From CBDFKQ01 sp965248855 (GTDB taxonomy: Bacteria; Bacteroidota; Bacteroidia; Cytophagales; 172606-1): 64,000 nucleotides of DNA. Below are positions 17,657-25,904 of the stretch, piece after piece (positions within the stretch are counted from its first letter, which is position 1; the number at the start of each line of letters is the position of its first letter). The stretch is from NCBI GenBank assembly GCA_965248855.1, contig CBDFKQ010000011.1, forward strand, positions 62,001 through 126,000. Reading direction: 5' to 3'. The position numbers were made by a program, and so were the translations under genes. The notes beneath the pieces are model-generated. The model was not told the origin of the DNA. It did no database searches and was given only the letters and a program-made list of their open reading frames with translations.

Positions 17657-19531
17657 ATGAAAACACGTCCAATACTATTGTCGGTTTTGCTGGCCGGTAG
17701 TTCGATGCTAACATTACCGGCCCAACAGCCTAATCAGGAATGGAAAGGTAAAATAAGTGAATCGGTAAAGAATTCACAGCCTTACAAAATCGAATATGTG
17801 AAAAAAGCTCCGGTTGGAGCGCCTAATATCGTCTGGATATTACTGGATGATGTAGGATATGGAGCTATAAGTACTTATGGTGGTCTTATTAATACGCCTA
17901 ACTTCGATAATCTGGCAAATAATGGTTTGCGCTATACTAACTTTCATACAGCAGGTATCTGCTCACCTACCCGTTCGGCTTTGCTAACCGGTCGAAACCA
18001 TCACTCAGTGGGTATGGGCATGTTCCCTCATTTTGTTATCTCAGGCGATTATCCCGGTTATAACGGCCATATTTTGCCTCCAAAAGGTACTATCGCCGAA
18101 GTTCTTAAAGAAAACGGTTATAGCACATATCAAGTGGGTAAATGGCATCTTACACCTGATGAAGAAACTACTGATTTAGGTCCGTTCGATCGCTGGCCTT
18201 CCGGAAAAGGATTTGACCATAATTTTGGGTTTCTTGGAGGTGCAACAGATCAATATAAGCCTGATCTGGTAGAAGATAATAAACATGTTACGCCTGATGG
18301 CCGTCATTTAAATGCTTTGATTACTGATAAAGCGATTAGTTATATTTCAAAACAAAAAACATTGGCACCGGATAAACCCTTCTTTTTATATTTTGCTCCC
18401 GGTGCAGCACATGCTCCCCATCAGGTAGAAAAAGAATGGTCGGACAAATATAAGGGTAAGTTTGATGAAGGTTGGGATGTATACCGTGAAAAAGTATTTG
18501 CCAATCAGAAAAAACTGGGCGTAATCCCTGCTAATGCACAGCTTCCTGCTCGAAATTCATTCATAAAGGCTTGGAAGGATTTGCCTGCTGAGGAGAAACA
18601 CTTGTATGCCCGCTTTATGGAAGTTTATGCAGGGTTTCTGGAATATACCGATCACGAGATCGGGCGCTTGATTGATCATCTTAAGTCGTCAGGACAACTG
18701 GATAACACTATCGTGTTTTTAATGATAGGCGATAATGGAGCCAGTAAGGAAGGCTCTGAATACGGTGTGGTAAGCAATTCTAACAGATGGTTTGGTCCAA
18801 ACCCCGTAAGTCGTGAAGAATATAAAAAAATGATTTTAAGCGAATACGATAAAATTGGTGGAAAAGATGTTGCTACCGTAGCCAACTACCCTTTGGGTTG
18901 GGCTCAAGCAACCAATACGCCATTTAAGTTTTGGAAAAGCGATGCAAATGCTGAAGGTGGCACCCATAACCCGCTTATCGTTTATTCACCTAAATTGATC
19001 AATGATAAAGGTACTACAAGAAACCAATATGCCCATTTAATCGATTTATACCCTACAGTACTTGAACTGACAGGTATTAAGCAACCGGAGACCCTTAAGG
19101 GATACAAACAAGACCCCCTGCATGGAACCAGCCTTGCTTATTCCATTACTAATAAAAGCGCACCTTCCAAGCACACGCAACAGTATTATTGCATATTTGG
19201 TAACCGCGCCATTTATAAAGATGGTTGGAAGGCTTCAGCAGCCCATCATCCAAATACTTTAGAAGTATTTAAATATGCCGGAGAGACACCTAATACAATC
19301 CCAAATGATCCCGAAAACGAAACTTGGGAGCTATACAACCTTGACGAAGATTTTAACGAGCGGAATGACCTGGCTAAAAAAAATCCGGAAAAATTAAAAG
19401 AATTAAAAAAAGTATGGGATGAGGACGCAGCAAAATATAATATTTATCCGCTACTCGATATTGAATATACTAAAGCCAGAGTGATAGAACAGGAACGTCT
19501 TAAAAAAGAAAAGGAAGTAAAAAATCCCTAA
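17657..19531 (+). CDS. Arylsulfatase
   Basis: A 624-aa exported type I sulfatase, clearly a paralogue of the preceding one (shared ANNGLRYTNFHT, KPFFLYFAPGA.H.PHQV, GWAQATNTPFKFWK.DANAEGGTHNPL) but without the LamG-like tail. The precursor cysteine is Cys102 in CSPTRSALLTGRN; metal ligands are in ILLDDVGYG and GDNGASKEG. The C-terminus is a charged helix (RVIEQERLKKEKEVKNP). 19 bp after its neighbour; the tandem arrangement suggests duplication followed by domain gain or loss. Confidence 0.92.
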   Translation: MKTRPILLSVLLAGSSMLTLPAQQPNQEWKGKISESVKNSQPYKIEYVKKAPVGAPNIVWILLDDVGYGAISTYGGLINTPNFDNLANNGLRYTNFHTAGICSPTRSALLTGRNHHSVGMGMFPHFVISGDYPGYNGHILPPKGTIAEVLKENGYSTYQVGKWHLTPDEETTDLGPFDRWPSGKGFDHNFGFLGGATDQYKPDLVEDNKHVTPDGRHLNALITDKAISYISKQKTLAPDKPFFLYFAPGAAHAPHQVEKEWSDKYKGKFDEGWDVYREKVFANQKKLGVIPANAQLPARNSFIKAWKDLPAEEKHLYARFMEVYAGFLEYTDHEIGRLIDHLKSSGQLDNTIVFLMIGDNGASKEGSEYGVVSNSNRWFGPNPVSREEYKKMILSEYDKIGGKDVATVANYPLGWAQATNTPFKFWKSDANAEGGTHNPLIVYSPKLINDKGTTRNQYAHLIDLYPTVLELTGIKQPETLKGYKQDPLHGTSLAYSITNKSAPSKHTQQYYCIFGNRAIYKDGWKASAAHHPNTLEVFKYAGETPNTIPNDPENETWELYNLDEDFNERNDLAKKNPEKLKELKKVWDEDAAKYNIYPLLDIEYTKARVIEQERLKKEKEVKNP

Positions 19532-19541
19532 TTAAAACATT

Positions 19542-19567
19542 ACAAGCCGGGTACATTCCCGGCTTGT
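19542..19567 (+). terminator. GC-rich hairpin after the tandem sulfatases
   Basis: ACAAGCCGGG and CCCGGCTTGT form a 10-bp perfect stem with a 6-base loop. No U-run follows, so it may be an RNA-stabilising or processing hairpin or a partial terminator that lowers expression of the downstream gene. Confidence 0.55.
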
Positions 19568-19609
19568 CTGTTAAAGATCTAAAGATCGCTAAACTGAAAG
19601 TTAGAAATA

Positions 19610-20251
19610 ATGAAAATTAAATTATTCTTAATTCTTCTGGTAATAAGCCCTATTGCATATTCTCAAAGTATTCAATACGATCTTAGCCGCTTGTTTAAAA
19701 ATAACCAATTGATAATCAACAACAGGCATGCAAGCCTGAATGAAGATAATGGAATTAAACTGAATGAAAACTCCGGCGAAGGTATTGCCTGGATAAAGGG
19801 TGCTGATTTCTCATCAGGTGTAATTGAAGTTGATCTTCAAGGAAAAGATGTTTTTCAAAAAAGTTTTTTAGGAATTGCATTTCACGGCGTAGATGATAAA
19901 ACATACGATGCAATTTATTTAAGACCCTTTAATTTTCATGCTAAAGATTCCGTAAGACATATTCATGCGGTACAATACATCAGTCATCCGGCACATACCT
20001 GGAAAAAATTACGTGAAGAACAAAACGGACAATATGAAAAAGAAATAGTGAATGCCCCTGATCCGAACGGATGGTTTCATGCAAAAATAGAAGTGGATAG
20101 AGACGGGCTTATAAAAGTATTTGTGAATAACGCCCCTGATCCTTCGCTTTCCGTAAAAAAATTGAACACTCGTAATAGTGGTCTGCTTGGATTGTGGGTA
20201 GGCGATGGCTCAGAAGGAAATTTTAAAAACCTGAGTATTATCAAGAAATAG
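19610..20251 (+). CDS. Secreted LamG / DUF1080-like protein
   Basis: A 213-aa exported protein with signal peptide (MKIKLFLILLVISPIAYSQ). The body has the jelly-roll pattern of LamG or DUF1080-like domains: EGIAWIKGADFSSGVIEVDLQGKD, SFLGIAFHGVDDKTYDAIYLRPFNF, WFHAKIEVDRDGLIKVFVNNA, GLLGLWVGDGSEGNFKNLSI. Catalytic residues are not obvious. It follows the sulfatases on the same strand and shares the fold type of the tail of the first sulfatase, so a binding role toward the same substrate is likely. Confidence 0.78.
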   Translation: MKIKLFLILLVISPIAYSQSIQYDLSRLFKNNQLIINNRHASLNEDNGIKLNENSGEGIAWIKGADFSSGVIEVDLQGKDVFQKSFLGIAFHGVDDKTYDAIYLRPFNFHAKDSVRHIHAVQYISHPAHTWKKLREEQNGQYEKEIVNAPDPNGWFHAKIEVDRDGLIKVFVNNAPDPSLSVKKLNTRNSGLLGLWVGDGSEGNFKNLSIIKK

Positions 20252-20364
20252 ATATTTCTAAAAGTGAAATAAACCTAATTTATAAAGATTCATGAAGTTC
20301 TATAAAAGTCGGTTTGAGCGATGTTCCATTCTTTATTTTCATGATGGGTTAAGGGGGTAAAAAA

Positions 20365-20408
20365 TACTTTTGTTACCACCCCCAACCCCTCCTTGAAGGA
20401 AGGAGGGG
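20365..20408 (+). promoter_or_regulatory. Possible promoter box and hairpin before the third sulfatase
   Basis: TACTTTTG (20365-20372) matches the -7 consensus, though I see no good -33 partner. Just after it CCCCTCCTT and AAGGAGGGG (20386-20408) make a 9-bp stem with a 5-base loop. No poly-Cys ORF and no CTCTA-N9-TAGAG site is seen in this 243-bp gap. Confidence 0.3.
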
Positions 20409-20494
20409 AGCTTAAGTGCGCAACTCCTTTCTGAAAAGAACATGTTTATTGACTATTATTATTAATTCAAACTAAATCAGACATAAATAATAAA

Positions 20495-21889
20495 ATGTTT
20501 AAAAATATTTTGTCCATATTATTAATTTTATTTTCTTTCACTCAGGTGCATTCTCAAATCACCTCCAAACCAAATGTCGTCATTATCCTTGCAGATGATT
20601 TGGGTTATGGTGATTTATCCATTAATGGTCAAACGAAATGGTCAACTCCCAATATTGATCTCATAGCACGTGAAGGTGCAAGATTAACCAATTTTTATAC
20701 ACCTACTCCTTACTGCGCACCTACACGTGCCTCTTTACTCACCGGCAGGTATCCTGCACGGCATACGCTAACCAAAAACCCCAACCCTGAAAAACCCAAT
20801 AATTTTCAAACGTATCGGGGCGGTGATTCGATAGGCATACCTGATAAAGAATTTTTACTCAGCGAGTTGTTAAAACGGGAAGGTTACGCAACTAAAATAA
20901 TAGGCAAGTGGCACCTTGGTCATAAGCCGCAATTTTTTCCTACCCGTCATGGCTTTGACGAATACTTGGGCATACCTTACTCTAATGATATGCGCCCCGT
21001 GATATTAATGGAAAATGAAAAAACAATTGAATATCCGGTGGTTCAGTCTACACTCACCAAAAAATATACCAACTATGCTCTTGAGTTTATTGAAAGGAAT
21101 AAGAAAAAACCTTTTTTTCTTTATTTGCCAGAGGCCATGCCGCACAAACCCCTTGCCGTGTCAGAAGATTTTTATCATCCTGAAGTTAAAGAAGGTCTTT
21201 ATGGCGATGCAGTACGCGAGCTCGACTGGTCGGTGGGTGAAATATTGAAAAAAATAAAAAAAGAAGGCCTTGAAGAAAACACGATAATTATTTTTCTATC
21301 TGACAACGGGCCCTGGTTTGGAGGAAGTACCGGTGGGTTGAGGGGCATGAAATCGCAGAATTGGGAAGGGGGCATTAGGGTGCCGTTTCTAATAAAATGG
21401 AAAAACGTAATTCCTGAAGGTAATGTAAATCATGAACCGGCAGGAGTGATTGATGTGTTCCCAACCCTTGTTTCACTTCTTAAAATAAAAATACCTGAAT
21501 CTCTTATATTGGATGGAAAGGATATTACCTCTTTATTAAAATCTCCCTCTGCTAAAAGTCCCCACGAAGTATTATATTCTTTTTATGCCGATGATATGAT
21601 GACGGTGAGAAGCGGTAAATGGAAATTACACCTTCGTTCGCCCGAATCGACAAAATTACCTTCCGATTCTACGTGGGTAGATCCACGCTGGCCGGATGGA
21701 GTGACCTTGCTTGCTCCGTTTGAACAACCCAAAGCCAATCAATTTCCCGGTATAAAAACAGGTGTTGCACCCAGAGCATTCATGTTATTTGATCTTGAAA
21801 ATGACCCTTCAGAACAAAAAGATGTATCAGTGCAATTTCCGGAAGTAGTCAAAAAATTAAAACAAGCAGCTGGAAATACAAAATTTTAG
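20495..21889 (+). CDS. Sulfatase
   Basis: A 464-aa exported type I sulfatase, closer to N-acetylgalactosamine/aryl sulfatase A-type enzymes than to its two larger neighbours. Signal peptide MFKNILSILLILFSFTQVHS; metal ligands in ILADDLGYGD; formylglycine precursor Cys74 in CAPTRASLLTGRY; KWHLGH and SDNGPW complete the active site. Normal family length. It is followed after 15 bp by a TonB receptor, forming a two-gene unit within the island and implying its own imported substrate. Confidence 0.92.
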   Translation: MFKNILSILLILFSFTQVHSQITSKPNVVIILADDLGYGDLSINGQTKWSTPNIDLIAREGARLTNFYTPTPYCAPTRASLLTGRYPARHTLTKNPNPEKPNNFQTYRGGDSIGIPDKEFLLSELLKREGYATKIIGKWHLGHKPQFFPTRHGFDEYLGIPYSNDMRPVILMENEKTIEYPVVQSTLTKKYTNYALEFIERNKKKPFFLYLPEAMPHKPLAVSEDFYHPEVKEGLYGDAVRELDWSVGEILKKIKKEGLEENTIIIFLSDNGPWFGGSTGGLRGMKSQNWEGGIRVPFLIKWKNVIPEGNVNHEPAGVIDVFPTLVSLLKIKIPESLILDGKDITSLLKSPSAKSPHEVLYSFYADDMMTVRSGKWKLHLRSPESTKLPSDSTWVDPRWPDGVTLLAPFEQPKANQFPGIKTGVAPRAFMLFDLENDPSEQKDVSVQFPEVVKKLKQAAGNTKF

Positions 21890-21904
21890 AAAAAGTGATT
21901 TAAA

Positions 21905-24397
21905 ATGAAACCAAAAAAAACAATCTCTTCGTACCTGTTTTTTCAAATTGTTATAATCATTCTTTCATTTTTTAATATTCTCGAAACTAAGGCGCAAACA
22001 TCTTCCTTGTCAGGAACTGTTCAGGATCAGCCAAATAAACAAGCGCTGGCTTTTACAACAGTCGCTTTATACAATTCCGCAGACAGTTTATTCTTTTCCA
22101 GTACGTCTACCAACGAAAGTGGAAAATTCATTTTTAAAGATATAAATGAGGGAAATTATTATCTGCTTATCCGGTTTATCGGTTACCAGACAAAAAAAAT
22201 AAAAGGCATTCAATTAATCAAAAACCTGGATATAGACCTGGGTATTATTGATCTGGTGGCAAGTGCAAAACTGCTGAAGGAAGTAGTAGTTAACGGGGAG
22301 AAGGAAGATACTCAATACAAGGAAGACAGGCAAGTATACAGTGCCAAACAATTTCAATCGGCAGCCGGGGGCACGGCGGTAGACTTAATTAAAAATCTTC
22401 CCTCAGTATCTGTTGGGGCACTAGGTGAAATAAGTATAAGAGGTTCAAGCGGCTTTATAGTGATGCTGAATGGAAAACCTGTACAATCCGACCCATCAAC
22501 CCTACTGAGCCAGATACCGGCTAATACAATTGAAAATATTGAGATTATTACAAGCCCTTCCGCCAAATACGATGCTGATGGAAAAGGCGGCATTATTAAT
22601 ATTATCACCAAAAGTGGTACGGACGATGGTACTTCTTTATTATTAAATGCACTGGGTGGATTGCCAAGCACCAATGATTTTAATAATAAAGAAAAACCAT
22701 TGCGGTATGGCGCAGATGCCACCTTGAATTATAAAAAAGAAAAATGGGACCTTTCAGTCGGAGGAAGTTATTACAGGAACGATAATAGTGGCCGGAGGGA
22801 AGGTGATGTCTATACTATCATTGGCAATCGTTACACATCATTTCCATCAGTTGGTGAAAGAAGTTTTAAAAAATTTAATTATTCTTCAAGATTAACCCTT
22901 GCTTATAACCTTAATAAAAATAATAATTTCAAATTAGGTTTTTATAATGGGATAAGGACAGAATATCGCAGGGCCGATGTTAATTATATTAATTCAACAA
23001 CAAACCTTGCAACCGGGCAAAATATAGGGCGGATTAATTATTATAATCCTAATCTGGTGAAAAAGCATGGGGAATTTTATATTGCCAACTTAGAGTATAT
23101 TCGTACGCTTAATACCAAATCCAATATTTCATTTTCAGGCTTATTTGAAAGCGACCAATTTTCAGGTAAAATAACCAATCTTAACATTACCAAAGAAGGC
23201 CTGTCAGACACCCTTCAATACACCCTTAATACCAATAATAGGCCGCTTACCGCTTATCGTTTAAAAATCGATTATGTGCTAAATATTGGTAAAGGTAAAT
23301 TAGAAAGCGGCTATCAGTTCCGATACCTGCAGGACAAAGGCAGTTTTATTTATTTACAAAAAAATAAAAATTTCGAGCCGCTGGTTTTGTATCCTGAATT
23401 TAGCGGCAATGTATTTGTTGATAATTACATACATTCTTTATATACTCAATATTCAGGCAGTTATCAAAAGAAACTCTCCTATACCGGAGGCTTGCGATAT
23501 GAATACGCTGTAAGAAATTTATTCATCAGTGAAAATTCACAAAACCTTAATTTGACTTTAAGTAATCTTTTCCCTTCCGCGACAATCCTTTATCAGATTA
23601 ATGAGCATTGGCAGGCCAAAGGCGGATACAGCCGACGGGTACAGCGGTCAACCGGTAATGAACTAAACCCCTTGGCCGAACGCGAGCATTCTGAAACTCT
23701 CGAACATGGCGACGCTAATATACTTCCTGAATTTATTGGTATATCAGAGCTGGGAATGGTACACCGGCTTAAAACGGGTTCTTTATCAGCTACATTTTAT
23801 CATCAAAACATAGAAAATGTTGTAAACAGGGTAAACAGTGTTTATGCAGATACTATCCTTAATAGAATTTATACCAATGCCGGTAATGCCCGACGCATCG
23901 GCTTCGAAGCCGGGCTGGATCTTAAGCCATTTGATTGGTGGAAAATTTATCTGGGAGGGAATGTTTATGATTATCGAATAAAAGGTAATTTATTTAACAA
24001 TACCGTTAATGTTAATAATTCAAGCTTGGTTTATAACATCAATGCGAATACAAATTTCAAACTTTCAAAAACCACCAATCTTCAGTGGAACCTTAATTAT
24101 TTATCAGAAAGGGTTACCGCTCAAGGGATGGATTCGCGTTTTTTCTCCTTTAATGCATCCATTAAAAAAACTTTTATCAATGGTAAATTATCCGCCATTC
24201 TTCAATGGCAAAATATAGATATAGGCCTGCTCCATACTAACGAACAGCGCATTACTACCTTCGGAAAAGATTATTATACTACTACTAATTATATTTTAGA
24301 AAAAGATATATTCATCATCAATCTTTCATATAACCTTAATCAACGAAACAAGAAAATAAAATTTACCGAAAGTGAATTCGGAGAGAAGGAATTTTAG
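21905..24397 (+). CDS. TonB-dependent receptor, outer-membrane beta-barrel family
   Basis: An 830-aa outer-membrane receptor. Signal peptide to about residue 30, carboxypeptidase-D-like domain (SLSGTVQDQPNKQALAFTTVAL), plug near 145-230 (AGGTAVDLIKNLPSVSV, ISIRGSSGFIVMLNGKPV, ITSPSAKYDADGKGGIINIITK), then a barrel of the OMP_b-brl_3 type ending in LSYNLNQRNKKIKF. It has no SusD partner, unlike the SusC at 10539. Transcribed with the sulfatase before it. Confidence 0.9.
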   Translation: MKPKKTISSYLFFQIVIIILSFFNILETKAQTSSLSGTVQDQPNKQALAFTTVALYNSADSLFFSSTSTNESGKFIFKDINEGNYYLLIRFIGYQTKKIKGIQLIKNLDIDLGIIDLVASAKLLKEVVVNGEKEDTQYKEDRQVYSAKQFQSAAGGTAVDLIKNLPSVSVGALGEISIRGSSGFIVMLNGKPVQSDPSTLLSQIPANTIENIEIITSPSAKYDADGKGGIINIITKSGTDDGTSLLLNALGGLPSTNDFNNKEKPLRYGADATLNYKKEKWDLSVGGSYYRNDNSGRREGDVYTIIGNRYTSFPSVGERSFKKFNYSSRLTLAYNLNKNNNFKLGFYNGIRTEYRRADVNYINSTTNLATGQNIGRINYYNPNLVKKHGEFYIANLEYIRTLNTKSNISFSGLFESDQFSGKITNLNITKEGLSDTLQYTLNTNNRPLTAYRLKIDYVLNIGKGKLESGYQFRYLQDKGSFIYLQKNKNFEPLVLYPEFSGNVFVDNYIHSLYTQYSGSYQKKLSYTGGLRYEYAVRNLFISENSQNLNLTLSNLFPSATILYQINEHWQAKGGYSRRVQRSTGNELNPLAEREHSETLEHGDANILPEFIGISELGMVHRLKTGSLSATFYHQNIENVVNRVNSVYADTILNRIYTNAGNARRIGFEAGLDLKPFDWWKIYLGGNVYDYRIKGNLFNNTVNVNNSSLVYNINANTNFKLSKTTNLQWNLNYLSERVTAQGMDSRFFSFNASIKKTFINGKLSAILQWQNIDIGLLHTNEQRITTFGKDYYTTTNYILEKDIFIINLSYNLNQRNKKIKFTESEFGEKEF

Positions 24398-24428
24398 AAA
24401 AAAAAAATTAAAAATTTAATTTTTTTTT
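24398..24428 (+). terminator. AT-only terminator after the TonB receptor
   Basis: A-run plus ATTAAA and TTTAAT plus T-run form an all-AT stem directly after the stop codon. Weak but suitably placed to separate the receptor from the next leader. Confidence 0.4.
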
Positions 24429-24475
24429 GGATATCTAAAAAGTAAATTGAATATTTGTCTATCAAATCAGTAGAG
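24426..24475 (+). promoter_or_regulatory. Promoter and operator-like site for leader B
   Basis: TTTG (24426-24429), a 20-bp spacer and AATATTTG (24450-24457, one mismatch to TANNTTTG). It is followed at once by GTCTATCAAATCAGTAGAG (24457-24475), the same palindrome as at 7976 and 10169 with one changed base. Here the palindrome covers the expected start site rather than the -33 box. Confidence 0.5.
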
Positions 24476-24478
24476 AAT

Positions 24479-24589
24479 ATGAAATTAAAATTTCTACATC
24501 TTATTCATCTTCACACTTCTTTTAAGTTTTTAAGAACAGATATTTCTTATCTCTTCTTAAAATGCCCTTTTTTTGGTTGTTGTTGCTAA
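24479..24589 (+). CDS. Poly-cysteine leader peptide B
   Basis: A 36-codon ORF from ATG 24479 to TAA 24589. It begins MKLKFLHLIHLHTSFKF and ends K-C-P-F-F-G and three Cys codons (TGT TGT TGC) directly before the stop; a fourth Cys lies six codons before the first of them. It ends 89 bases before the second binding-protein gene. The ATG is only 3 bases after the operator-like palindrome, so translation may start close to the 5' end of the RNA. No other in-frame ATG exists. Confidence 0.7.
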   Translation: MKLKFLHLIHLHTSFKFLRTDISYLFLKCPFFGCCC

Positions 24590-24603
24590 AACTAACCTTT
24601 CGT

Positions 24604-24614
24604 CCAATTATCAT
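24604..24614 (+). promoter_or_regulatory. Conserved element after leader B
   Basis: CCAATTATCAT, identical to the element after leader A (10398-10408), followed by CTTAAGCAGGCTTTAA. I see no convincing terminator hairpin between it and the gene at 24679. Confidence 0.35.
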
Positions 24615-24678
24615 CTTAAGCAGGCTTTAAAACGCATCGACTATATTTTTTCTATTTCAAAAACAAAAAACTTAATCC

Positions 24679-25587
24679 ATGAAAATTTTAAAAAAAATAA
24701 GCACCGCTTTTTTATTATTAACGGTCCTATCAAATAATATATATTCTCAATCTACCGATAAAGAAAAAATACTGATCAGTGGCACGCGCCTTACACATCC
24801 TCTTTTTGAAAAATGGATTGAAGAGTATAAAAAAGTAAATCCCGATTTAGAAATAAGAATATTACCACAGGGAAGTACGGAAAAATCAAATTTATCAATC
24901 AGTTCCTATAAAATCCCAGAAGACAAACTTAAAAGTGATTATGAATATATTCATGTAGTAAGATATGCCTTGCTGCCTGTTACTAATATTTTAAATCCAA
25001 AATTAATTGACTACCAGCAGCATGGCTTATCTGAAAAAGATATTAAAAAGCTTTTTTTTGAAGATAAGGTTCAGAATGATTCTAAGGATAAAAGTACAGT
25101 AAGTATTTATACAAGGCAAAAACAATCCTGCGCACCGATCGCTTTTGCTAACCATTATGGCTTGGAACAAGCCAATATTAAAGGCACTAAAGTGGAAGGG
25201 GACGACCGCAGTCTGATTAATGAAGTTAAAAAAGACCCGAACGGTATTACCTACAATAATTTGGGTTTTATATATGATTTGAAAAGCCGTAAAGTAAATG
25301 ATGGCCTCGCGGTAATCCCTTTAGATTTGAATGAAAACGGTAAATTGGATAAGGAAGAAAAAATCTATGGCACCTTGGATGAGGTAATAAAAAACATAGA
25401 GTCCGTTAAGCCATTAGCGATACCTACCGAATATGTCACCGTATTTTTTCAGAAAGAAAATTCCTTACAGAATACTGCCATCAAGCAATTCATTACTTAT
25501 ATACTTACCAATGGCAGCCAATATACCCATCATTATGGCTTTTTATCGCTTGATTCTGTACCATTGCCGGTAGCCAATTTAAAATAA
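24679..25587 (+). CDS. Orphan PstS-like periplasmic binding protein with EF-hand loop (copy 2)
   Basis: A 302-aa exported paralogue of the protein at 6830, alignable over its whole length (ISGTRLTHPLFEKWIEEYK, YALLPVTN.LNP, SIYTRQKQSCAPIAFANHYGL, SRKVNDGLAVIPLDLNENGKLD). Signal peptide ends NNIYSQ. The EF-hand-type loop is residues 216-227 (DLNENGKLDKEE). It heads an operon with two tiny membrane proteins and a fatty-acid-hydroxylase-type enzyme; no ABC transporter components are visible. Preceded by poly-Cys leader B. The ligand is unknown; an oxyanion is likely from the fold. Confidence 0.8.
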   Translation: MKILKKISTAFLLLTVLSNNIYSQSTDKEKILISGTRLTHPLFEKWIEEYKKVNPDLEIRILPQGSTEKSNLSISSYKIPEDKLKSDYEYIHVVRYALLPVTNILNPKLIDYQQHGLSEKDIKKLFFEDKVQNDSKDKSTVSIYTRQKQSCAPIAFANHYGLEQANIKGTKVEGDDRSLINEVKKDPNGITYNNLGFIYDLKSRKVNDGLAVIPLDLNENGKLDKEEKIYGTLDEVIKNIESVKPLAIPTEYVTVFFQKENSLQNTAIKQFITYILTNGSQYTHHYGFLSLDSVPLPVANLK

Positions 25588-25613
25588 ATTTATTCTAACC
25601 TTAAATCTTAATT

Positions 25614-25736
25614 ATGATCACATTTTCCGATTTGCTTTTGCTGGCCAAAAAAATATTGGTTGGTATTGTAGTGGCCCTTGTGCCTATTGTCATTTTTCTG
25701 ATAAGCCTGTTCACCATTCAAAAACTATTGTCATAA
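25614..25736 (+). CDS. Small single-span membrane protein (40 aa)
   Basis: ATG at 25614 gives MITFSDLLLLAKKILVGIVV and continues to ...LFTIQKLLS, 40 aa, almost all of it one or two hydrophobic stretches (residues 6-10 and 14-34). It starts 26 bases after the binding-protein stop and ends one base before the next ATG. The tight packing of three consecutive ORFs without overlap argues that it is translated. Function unknown. Confidence 0.6.
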   Translation: MITFSDLLLLAKKILVGIVVALVPIVIFLISLFTIQKLLS

Positions 25737-25737
25737 C

Positions 25738-25902
25738 ATGAAAACCCAACCCGAAATATTAGCGCGCATTCTAAAAAATGCTTTTATCAGTTTGTTCATT
25801 TACGCACTGCCGTTTCTATTAATGTTTCTTACATTCTCCATCAACGGGCAAAAACCGTGGATAAAAAATCAAAAAAATCTTAATTCTAAACTCATTAAAT
25901 AA
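25738..25902 (+). CDS. Small single-span membrane protein (54 aa)
   Basis: A 54-aa ORF beginning MKTQPEILARILKNAFISLF, with one transmembrane helix at about residues 15-34 and a basic, Asn/Lys-rich tail (WIKNQKNLNSKLIK). The start is one base after the stop of the previous small gene, and the stop lies two bases before the hydroxylase ATG, so the four genes form one transcript. Its job may be as an anchor or partner of the hydroxylase or binding protein. Unrecognised. Confidence 0.6.
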   Translation: MKTQPEILARILKNAFISLFIYALPFLLMFLTFSINGQKPWIKNQKNLNSKLIK

Positions 25903-25904
25903 TC

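Noticed and set aside
20252..20494. Search for a fourth poly-Cys leader before the third sulfatase
   Set aside because: No short ORF with a Cys run and no CTCTA-N9-TAGAG palindrome in this gap.
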